Positions 55,872 through 64,000 of a stretch of DNA of 64,000 bases are shown one piece after another; within the stretch, counting starts at the first letter, position 1; every line of letters starts with the position of its first letter. Made by a program: the position numbers and the translations under genes. The notes beneath the pieces were generated by a model. It had not been told where the DNA came from. It searched no databases and saw nothing but the letters and a program-made list of their open reading frames with translations. The stretch is from Psilocybe azurescens (Eukaryota; Basidiomycota; Agaricomycetes; Agaricales; Agrocybaceae). The stretch spans positions 1 through 64,000 of the forward strand of contig JAJIRX010000279.1 of NCBI GenBank assembly GCA_023853785.1. The letters run 5' to 3'.

Positions 55872-58255
55872 CTCAGCGGCATCTACAAAATCCTCCTCTG
55901 GCGCTGTATCATCGTTGTCACCCTCCTCAACTCAAAAGATCTCATTGCGGTAAGCCTCCAGCAGAGCATTGAACTGCTCAAGCATTGAACGAGCTTGCAC
56001 CAATCTTGAGCATGCATTGCGGTGGAATGCAGCGTCATAAGGCTTGTGGCAGGAGCACCCTAAATGGCCCTTGACGCCGCGAATTGTGGCAGGCCATGGA
56101 GGTGAGGTTGGCCCTAGGGCGTGTGGCAGGTGTCGAGAGGGAGGTGGGCAGAGAGGCATGTGGGGCAGGCACTGGAGGGTCATGCTCGCGTTTGATGCAG
56201 TGGGTGGTGCAGCATAGGGGCGGGAAGAGTAAGGGAGCTTCCAGCGACCTTGAGAGTGGGCCAGCGAGGCTTCAACTTTGGAGCAGGATTCAGCACAAGC
56301 ATGAGACGCACCCCAGTCTTGGAGGAGCAGTAACATGCTCTCGTGATTGGCGGCCAGCATGCTCTCATGATTGGCAGCAAGGATGTGATTGAGCTGTTCC
56401 CCATTTGCAGCAAGAATGCGGCCGAGATGGTTGGCAGGCAACACAGGGGCTGGAGAGTATGTCAAGCTAGGCAGGGGTGCAGGGTCGGGCGTCCGAGCAG
56501 AAGCACCACACCGCTGCCAGGCAGGATGGGGCCACCCAAGAGGTCAGGTCGCTGAGGAGATGGGGCCTTCCTACATGATTTCACGGCCACGAGAAGGAGA
56601 GCGAGAACCAGGGACAGGATCAGAAGACATGGCCAGACAACAAGAGGTGCCAGAAGGGGAAGGGACAAAGGCAGAAAAAGGAATAAGGGAGACCAGACAA
56701 GTGCAGAGGAGACAGGAGAGCAGCTAATTGCCAGAGAAGAAGCGACCAAACACAGAATGCTGCAGACAGAAAGTAGTTGAAGAGTGGGTGTGGAACGGGA
56801 CCTCAATAAGGAAACCGAGGCACTCCACCAGAATGAACAGCCCAGACCAGGGGGGCAGGACAAGAGCGGCTGACAGAGGCATAATACAGAGTGGCTCTGT
56901 TGCGGCGGTAGTGGAAGCGACGGTGGGGCCGCCCGGGTTAACAAAGCGGCGTGGGATTGCCCAAAGAGGCAACGCCGTGATGGGCAATAGGTGAGAAGGG
57001 GAGATAGGTAAGGGCCGGATGAGAAAAAGGTTGAATATATGCACGATATATGCAGCAAAAGGGGCAAAACAGATGACAGCAGGGAGACAAGGAGAGAATT
57101 CAGAATCAAGAGGGCAGAGGGAAAGGCGGTGAGGTAAGGGAAAGTTGGGGAAAAGATATTGAAGAAGTCTCTACCTGATGTCAGGCAAGGACTCAGGGAG
57201 TGCGGAGACAACACAGAAACGATGATGAGAGTATATAGACAAGGTAGAGACTACAGTATGTAGAGTGAGACTTGGGATTATATAGGGCGTGACCCCTATA
57301 TGATCAGTCTACATATGGTAGATAGCGCGTATATGGTACGGTTGTAACACCAGGACATACAGCAAGACACTGTCCTTTCAAGTGTGACGACATTGCTTAC
57401 GGAAGCGATCAGTTTGATTATGATGACCCCACAGATGACACTGGCATCAGCGAACAACACAGGGGAACCCTATGGATATTGAAGACAATTCAACTGCGAC
57501 AGTCGAACCTTAGAAGGGGGTAATGTTATGGACACTTTATTTTCTCATTTTCTTTTCTTTTCATTTCATTTTTGTATATAAAAACCTTCTTATCACATGA
57601 TGGACAACATTGTGTGATTGCATATCTGACTCACATCATTGATACCACTATGACTCACTTCCCATTCTGACTCACACTCTGACTCACATCATCAGCACTA
57701 TTGCGACTCATCATATGCTCTGACTCATACTTGGACTCATATTGTACTATAATTGTAGATACTCAAAACGCTTAAATACCCAGTAGACACTGCTATTGTT
57801 CCTTAGCTAGTTCTTGAGAATCTAATCTCCTCTTACTTGATACCGCTTGAAACTCGCTGTTCTTGACTACTTGACTGTTGGCTTTATCCATGCACGTGAA
57901 TATAAGCCTGAAGTCGTAACACTGACCAGTACCAGGCAAAAAGTCTAGCATTGAAACTAGAGCTTCAAACTCACCACAAGCTTGTATGATAATGGCATGA
58001 GCAACTGCCTTGTAATCACCAGCCTTTGGCTTCTTACCCAGCTCAACACCATGGCGTAGATGTGAGACATAGGTGGACACTGCATCGGAGTGCGGGGCAT
58101 CATAATCAGACAAAGAATCCACATAACTTTCGCGATGTTACAGGTAGTTCTGGTGGCTCCAACAAGGGTGGCAAGCTTGAACTAATACAATCCAATGGAT
58201 ATTCACCTGTTGCAGGAGAGGGCATTGGTGTAGACTTAAAAGTGTTTGGAGAAAC
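55872..58255. other. central region of the long inverted-repeat element
   Basis: The first part (55930-57150) is GC-rich and purine-rich on the plus strand with open frames on both strands (for example minus 55932-56465) but no recognised domain. Around 57410-57530 the plus strand looks like the end of an LTR-retrotransposon polyprotein (acidic codons ending at a purine tract agaagggggt, followed by tgttatggacac). The following 57526-57800 could be part of an LTR, with tctgactca/gactcaca repeats. No second LTR was found. Confidence 0.3.
57793..58122 (-). CDS. hypothetical protein fragment, 109 codons
   Basis: An open minus frame reads MDSLSDYDAPHSDAVSTYVS, GDYKAVAHAIIIQACGEFEA and MDKANSQVVKNSEFQAVSS, ending KEQ. 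The composition is protein-like and mainly helical, unlike the biased frames around it. I do not recognise a family. It overlaps the possible LTR end and abuts the right inverted arm, so it may be the surviving start of a transposon gene. It may also be an unspliced fragment or chance. Confidence 0.3.
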   Translation of the reverse strand: MDSLSDYDAPHSDAVSTYVSHLRHGVELGKKPKAGDYKAVAHAIIIQACGEFEALVSMLDFLPGTGQCYDFRLIFTCMDKANSQVVKNSEFQAVSSKRRLDSQELAKEQ

Positions 58256-59924
58256 ACATTGAACTACGTTGTGTGTGATTTGATATATAAAACCAAAACC
58301 AAAACACAAAACCAGAGAGGAATGGTCTGGACTGGATAAGACATCTCTCTCTCTTTGTTGAGTTAAAGTGAGGGCTGGCTTCACCACTAGGTTATGAAAG
58401 GGTATGTGGTCCAAGGAGGGCAGGGACATCTGAAGGTGGACAAATGGATGAGGGGGTATAAAAATGCCCTTAAGTGTTTACTGGGAGGAAAATACCCAAT
58501 TTGGTTAGGGTAGAACAGTGTGAATGAGGAGTGATAAATGTGGAGGGAAAAATGACTAGATAAATTGTAGGGATGGATATGAGGGCAGGAGTGAGAATGT
58601 AGTCTTGATCCTAGTGTGCTTCAATTGAGTCTGCAGGTCCTACAAAGCCAGAAGTAAGGCCTGGTGATAAAATAATGGCTAGAGTGGCCAAAGGTGATGA
58701 TCTAAGCAATATTCTTGAACCACAAAGTTGAACAGAGCAGTGAGGTGGATAAAGGATGACTAGAGTGATGGACGAAGATGACAACAAGACCAAGGTTGCT
58801 GAATAAAATATTCCAGAACAATGGAAGCAATGGGAAGTTAAGGATCTGAAGGTAGAGAAAGAATGAAGAGTGCAGATGAGGATAGGATTGAAATAAACTG
58901 GATAAATTGCTCTGGTATGTGAGAGCATGAATGGAGGGTTGTCTGTTACAACCCTTAAAGAACATTTTGATGATCTGGAATAACTGTTGAATTTTGTGCT
59001 GAATACTGATATAAATTGACTGGATGTGTGCTGGAGTGCTGGGACTGAGTGCTGATAACTTGAAAACTTTACTGTGAAGACAGTTGGGGCTTGCAACTTC
59101 CTTGCATTCCAAGCAATACTACTACATGGTTTATATACTAGAGAACATAGAAAAATATTTAAAAGAGATCAAGCGTCAAAACTATACTAATCTTTCTGTA
59201 GAACAACATCCAGTAGTTCTATCTCCCAACTACATACACTAGAATGAAGGCTGACGGAGTTTAGGAGTGAAAAATAGAAGGATGAGTAAGTAAGTAACAT
59301 AGAATGAGTAAGAAGTACATATAAGCAGGATTATGAAAAGTGCAGTGAGATGAGTAAGAAAGAAGCGAAGCTGAGTAAGTACAATAAGCAAGAATGACAA
59401 AAGGAAGGAAGGATCAATCATATGAAAGTGTCATAAAATAGAAAAGGAGCCAAAATAGCGAATAAGTACCATGCTATTGAATAGAACCAGTCTATTCATG
59501 GCATAGCTCAGTCATCCATTACCAAGACTGCTGAGTGAGACAAAGATTTCCTGCATATGTGGAATCCAGTTAAGGACCAAAGATGACCAAATGCTGATGA
59601 CAATGGTGATATATGATGCTGTGCAGTGCTGTGCAGTGCTGTGCAGTGCTGTGCATACTAGGATGGATAGGGATGAAGTCCAGGAATAAGTTGTGCATAG
59701 CCTTGAGGTTCGAAATGGTTAGATGGTTTTGTTGAAGTGGAGATTGAAAGTTGGAATGGAGATTGAAGTGGACTGTGAATGGGCTTTGATGTTGAATATT
59801 GAGGGATGTGCTTCAGATAAAAATGTGAAATAATAACCCTGGCTTCTGCATGCAATGGGGAGTCAAAACAGATGCTCTAAGCTTATAGATAAATCTCATA
59901 TCCAATCCAAATTGGTGTATGACA

Positions 59925-61297
59925 GTGTGCTGCTGGGCCATTGTTGTCCCTGCCACTACTGCCTCCTCCCCCTCCACTCAACTGTTCCCAACAGCATCAT
60001 GTGGTTGGTGTGCATTCTGCACACTAGACATGTACACTGAAGCAGGGGGTGTCTCTAAGGGCTATGACAACAAGGAACTACAACAGCACCTGTGATCTGG
60101 CTTTTGGTCAATGTTGTCACCCCAGTAAGCACCCTCAAAACAGCACCTCCATGCCATCCCTCTGACACTCATGCAGTCCACACACCCACCCACACAATGC
60201 AAACTTGAGCTCAACTGCTGGAGGATATGCCAATGTGTATCCTGTGCACACCTGCTACCTCCTCCAACCTTCAACACCATCCCACTAAAAGGAGTGCTGT
60301 TACCGATCTCAAGTTAGAATCACGCAGTGTGTGTAATCTAACCACCAATCGTTTACAAGAACAAGTTCAAATTCGAGTTGAGCAGGTTAAGCAGGTTGGA
60401 TTCTCAAGAACTAGCTAAAGAATACAATGGATCCTTCCTGGTATAAATACTATAAACTGTACAGCAAGTTGAAACGAGTTTGAATGTTCATCAGCAGATG
60501 TATATAAGAATAGAAAACAGATCAAGTGTTCATCAAGAGATGTATCATAAAGATAGAAGTGAAAGTCCATCAAGGATATGATGGAGTTTCGTAGATAGAT
60601 GGAAAGTAAAGTTCATCAGAACATACAATGATGTATCAATGATGTGAAAGATGACAAAGAAAAAGGAAAAGAAAAGAGAAAGGAGAAAGAAAAAAGACTT
60701 GTCGTAACAAGTGCAGTGATGAAGCAGATCCACACCCATTATACCTGTGCAGCTGACATGCAACAGATTAAGTGTAAGTCATTGTGCTATCTTGCTTTCC
60801 TTCTATTCACCTTTGCTCTGCAAGTTCTTCTGGCTTCCTGTTGATGCAGTTTTTCTTTGGGTGTTTAATTTGTGCTATCATTTGATCCTGATATGTATCT
60901 TGATGATCTGTGAAGACCAGATCTCATAGTCATTATGTCATTAATAAATATGATTTCCGTACATGTTGGATCATGATTTTCTGCATTTTAAGTGCTATAA
61001 AATTGGTAAAATCTGTCTATCTTTCCTTCAATAGAGTTGTGATTTTTGACTTTTTACATCATATAATAAGACCTTTGCTTTAGCTTTTTTTTTATCTCTA
61101 AAGCTTGGAATTTTCACTCCTTACAACATTCAGTCCCAAAAAGGAAGGGTATGAAACATTCAATTTTGTGGATGTATTTCCGACCTCATTCCACCCTTTC
61201 TTTCTGTCTCTCAGTGGTGGAATTGTCTCCTTAATGAGTCAGAAAATCAGCCTTTCTGGAAGGTGGAATTTCTGACCTCCTGAGGCCCCCTAGAGTC
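59925..61297. other. transposon-block edge, no recognisable gene
   Basis: Short biased frames only. Near 60380 the plus strand has ggttggattctcaagaactagcta, which resembles the reverse complement of 57803-57830 and suggests another fragment of the same mobile family. The stretch 61130-61290 has acctcattcc/gaatttctgacctcc words. The X6 homology starts at about 61298. Confidence 0.35.
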
Positions 61298-61449
61298 AAT
61301 GGGCTTGGCTTGGATGCAGCTAGAGCCAATTATACCACTAATATATACAAAAGAGAAATAGCATAGTGTTCACAGTTGTGTGGCCGTCTTTCCAGGTACA
61401 AACAAATTCAGGACAAATCAGTTCCACAGCATTCAACAAAACAGCCAAA

Positions 61450-62890
61450 TCACCAGCATCGATTGTCGTTGACCAGCCATATTCCCCATTTACCATATTT
61501 GCCCTGAGCACAATTTTCAAGTTAACATCGTGTCGGTGTTCAACATGCAGTATTCTCTTACCCAATCAACACATGACGTTGGTCCATTGTAGTTTATACC
61601 ATTGATATTGGCCGGCGTCGTGCTGCACATATCTTCCCAATTATCGCCATTGTGCAGATTTTCCAACGGTGCCTCATGACGCTATACAGTACAAGATTTC
61701 ATCAGCACAAAGTGTAAGTGAAGCAAGGGCAGACGGCTTACACGAATACCGGGCTCTACACATCCCTGAATGTGAAGGTCGACATAAGACATCATTACTA
61801 GCTGTGAGCATTTCTCGCACCTTATCTTTGAAGTAACTCCACCAGGGAGTACATCCCCCTCGTTGGAATCCACTTTCCAGTAACCGGTAACGTGTCCACA
61901 GATTCCCTATTCAACTTATGAGTATCCCAGTTCCCAGTCCTTGAAATGAATGACAGACCTGATCCTCACAACTAGTCGGAGCCCATTCCCTTCCATGGAT
62001 CTCAATTGGTTTGATGTGACACTCGCTGATTGCGTTGAAACCGACTGGAACATTCGTCAAAGTAGCGGTATACTCTCACTCCGTACCGCAAGCAATGGGA
62101 TGGTTGCAGACCAGACCATACAATGGACACCCTCTGGCGAGTTTCTTCCTCTTCTCGACGTCTCTTCTCATCAGCCTTCTTTCGCCTCGCGATCCCATTC
62201 TCTCCGCTCCTGGTGCATCTTGACTCGCCGCTCCTCATGGTCGTGAACTTCTGTGTTCCATTCGTCCCGTCGGACTGCGCGCTGACGTTCTTCACGCGCG
62301 ACATCCCGGATAATGCGATCGTGTGTCTCTTGATTGATAAAATCGTTCAATATGTATCCAAATCCCACGAGTGAGAAAAGTGACAGTAGGAGTATCAGTG
62401 CTCCAAACTTTCGATGCAAAGGCTTTGCGTTCCCGTACGATTGCGGCAAAAGGCCACTGCGCTCGGTATGGGATCCGTAATTGGGCCTAAGAGGAGAATT
62501 TGGGAGATGTTGCTGGTACGATGGCCCGTCAAAGTAGGGAGGAGGCTGAGCGCTAAAGGGTTCACACTCAGTTAGGACTTAGTCCAGACAGTCATACACA
62601 GAGTGATATACCTGTTTGCACGCATATTTGAGCCATCCTGCCTGTTCGGCTGGTAACGAAGCATAAGTAGGGCCGTTCTGTGGTTATTGAAAGACGTGGT
62701 AGGAGACAAAGAACTCAACAACGATAAGTGGCCCGGACACGAGTAGTACCGTAATAGATCACGTGTATCCTCGTTCTCAGGCACCCCGACTTCGTTATTA
62801 ATTCGCTTTTTATCGATTTGTGTAATAGGACAGTCATGTAGCTTATAACGTGCCGCAGAACGGTAAATTTATGGACGATATACATGTAAT
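61450..62890 (-). pseudogene. X6, nearly complete X copy with two small deletions
   Basis: The structure is as in X5: exon 1 ending at about 62612, exon 2 from 62545 (PPPYFDGPSYQQHLPNSP), membrane helix ALILLLSLFSLVGFGYIL, coiled coil with only one 18-residue unit (RRDEWNTEVHDHEERR), then QPSHCLRYGVR, and the downstream cysteine-rich exons to a stop at 61450-61452. Relative to X5, two bases are missing in the EAKEKADEK segment (near 62178) and two in GVREYTA (near 62069), and together they do not restore the frame. Neither site is a homopolymer, so this copy is probably dead. Upstream is M6. Confidence 0.65.
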
Positions 62891-62970
62891 AACTTGTGAT
62901 TTAAACTATACAGCAGTAAAACCAAAGTAAAGCGGTTAAGAAATTCGTGATATGCATGAAGATTAGATGT

Positions 62971-64000
62971 TCAAACATGGGGAAGATACGCGGTCCAATT
63001 CAAATCGATGTATGCTCCAGCAGGTAGAGCTCGAAGACCTACGAGAGGCAAAATAAGAAGGATACCACGAGCAGCTATGTACAACAAAGTCGATAGAGAC
63101 AAAATTACAATGAGAGCGTTGTCCATAACCTTTACCAGGGCAGAACTGTACTCTTTGCCGTCCCCGTTGCCGTCCGCGTTTTCATTGCCCATTGAGGCCG
63201 TCAGCACGGAGAGAAAAGATATGCTGAGAGGGAGACCGGATACCAAGACAGCCGATACCCTCCACGCCCACTTCTCAATTACCGTAGGAAACTCGAATGA
63301 CCAAGCGACGCAGTGAAGCCCTCCGAATACTATAGCCACAAGAATTGCCAGCACGATGCTCATCGGATCGTCCTCGACTGCTGGGGCATAGAACGTTGGT
63401 ACACGATATCGCTTCCCCTCCAGAGTGGTACAGAACATCATATCGTAGAAGGCACCAAAGAACATGACGCCTGGGCGAATCGTGAACACGTATAAGATGC
63501 TGCCAATAAGACCAAGCTCCTCCCGTTTCGCCCTTAGATACACGCGAAATTGTTGGGGTAAAGATAGGCTGGGGTCGTGGTACGGACGGCTAACTGGTGG
63601 ATCTAGCATAGGCTCTGGTGACGCCAATTGCGACCGTTCGGACGTGTCTTGGGCTTCGACGTCAACATCCAGAGTGATTGGTGTTTCAGACAGCAACAAC
63701 GAAGTCTGAGGGTGAGTTACGACATCGACAGCGACCGGTGTTTCAGGCCGCTCAACTGCCTCCAATAACGAAGTCTGGATATTATCATCTTCACCTACTG
63801 GAGCCACAGGAGACGATGTAGTCTTTCTCTTTTCCTCTTCCAGTTTGGGATCGGGATCGGCTGAACATCCCTTTTTAAATGAACAGGGACAGAAACTTGA
63901 ACGTCGAGGGGTTTGTGCCACCATAAAGCGTAAATGATCATTGTAAGCGCTGCGAAAGCGAGAGTGACGACCTCCAGCTCGGTCAAGACCATCCGCTTCG
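62971..64000 (-). CDS. M6, multi-pass membrane protein (partial, continues past window)
   Basis: It reads from the window edge as MVLTELEVVTLAFAALTMII, YALWWHKPLDVQVSVPVHLK, a polar loop with QTSLLEAVERPETPVAVD-type acidic repeats, LSLPQQFRVYLRAKREELGL, LYVFTIRPGVMFFGAF, TLEGKRYRVPTFYAPAVE, GGLHCVAWSFEFPTVIEKW, VSAVLVSGLPLSISFLSVL and two C-terminal helices ending AYIDLNWTAYLPHV at 62971. One base is missing at T5 63872-63876 (VHLK, then KGCSAD). With that base the visible part is fully open. The N-terminal helices lie outside. Together with M4 it is the best model for the family. Confidence 0.65.
   Translation of the reverse strand, partial: EADGLDRAGGRHSRFRSAYNDHLRFMVAQTPRRSSFCPCSFKKGCSADPDPKLEEEKRKTTSSPVAPVGEDDNIQTSLLEAVERPETPVAVDVVTHPQTSLLLSETPITLDVDVEAQDTSERSQLASPEPMLDPPVSRPYHDPSLSLPQQFRVYLRAKREELGLIGSILYVFTIRPGVMFFGAFYDMMFCTTLEGKRYRVPTFYAPAVEDDPMSIVLAILVAIVFGGLHCVAWSFEFPTVIEKWAWRVSAVLVSGLPLSISFLSVLTASMGNENADGNGDGKEYSSALVKVMDNALIVILSLSTLLYIAARGILLILPLVGLRALPAGAYIDLNWTAYLPHV

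Larger units (their letters stand above)
54094..59924. mobile_element. 5.8-kb element with long inverted arms (about 1.7 kb each)
   Basis: The left arm 54094-55871 and right arm 58256-59924 are reverse complements with moderate divergence. Both outer ends read gtcatacaccaattt. Matching landmarks are aagcttagagcatctgt, the frame MIDPSFLLSFLLIVLTQL (54614 plus, 59421 minus) and ctctctggttttgtgttttgg at the inner ends. The arms are A/T-rich with microsatellite differences (for example gtgcagtgct units at 59615-59655). The type is unknown. A large hairpin-forming DNA transposon or an inverted duplication of an element are both possible. Confidence 0.65.

Noticed and set aside
55932..57214. Minus frames of 177 and 250 codons and plus frames of about 100 codons
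   Set aside because: No recognised domain, strong purine/pyrimidine strand bias, and overlapping frames on both strands. They are mentioned only as part of the element's centre.
41500..61370. Simple single insertion of a 17-kb transposon into one M-X unit
   Set aside because: M5 lacks its 5' part and that part does not reappear at 61.3 kb, where the 3' flank of X6 starts. The block therefore replaced or rearranged DNA and was not a clean insertion.

Overview
The window looks like nuclear DNA of a mushroom-forming basidiomycete (Agaricomycetes). Genes carry many short introns of about 45-65 nt. They include a class II fungal heme peroxidase, a secreted ferritin-like (Rds1-type) protein, a basidiomycete-style F-box protein, and two membrane-protein families that I recognise from memory as widespread in Agaricomycetes but without an established name. 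These two are called M and X below. Nearly all host genes lie on the minus strand. No gene here is prokaryotic or viral.

Region 1 (1-8568) is ordinary gene space on the minus strand: the 5' exon of an alpha/beta hydrolase cut by the window edge, a small single-pass membrane protein, a secreted ferritin-like protein, a class II generic-type peroxidase and an F-box protein. The last three read well against their families but each contains one or two single-base frame breaks at short homopolymers, which points to base-calling errors or very recent decay.

Region 2 (about 9.3-43.9 kb and 61.3-64 kb) is a six-copy, same-orientation array of an M-X gene pair. M is a multi-pass membrane protein. X has an N-terminal helical part, one membrane segment, a coiled coil and a cysteine-rich C-terminal domain. 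X stop codons fall at about 9296, 19391, 27313 (expected site), 32338, 41594 and 61450. Copies are separated by spacers that are themselves repeated. They also carry fragments of the F-box gene, so the ancestral duplicated block was probably F-box plus X plus M. Most copies are damaged. X5 is the best-preserved X, and M4 and M6 are the best-preserved M. X1 and X6 carry small deletions, and X2-X4 share a deletion removing the membrane and coiled-coil part. Copy 4 was hit by three clean insertions: a solo LTR and two MITEs.

Region 3 (about 43.9-61.3 kb) is a nest of transposable elements that separates copy 5 from copy 6. It holds a decayed hAT transposase with a MITE inside it, a 601-bp Tc1/mariner deletion derivative with intact inverted ends, and a 2.6-kb inverted-repeat element built of degenerate GGAATCC motifs around a GC-rich core with intron-like signals and a tRNA-like segment. 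It also holds a second GC-rich core with similar flanks, and a 5.8-kb element with inverted arms of about 1.7 kb.

Most exon limits in damaged genes are approximate. Family assignments rest on motif recognition by eye, not on database searches.
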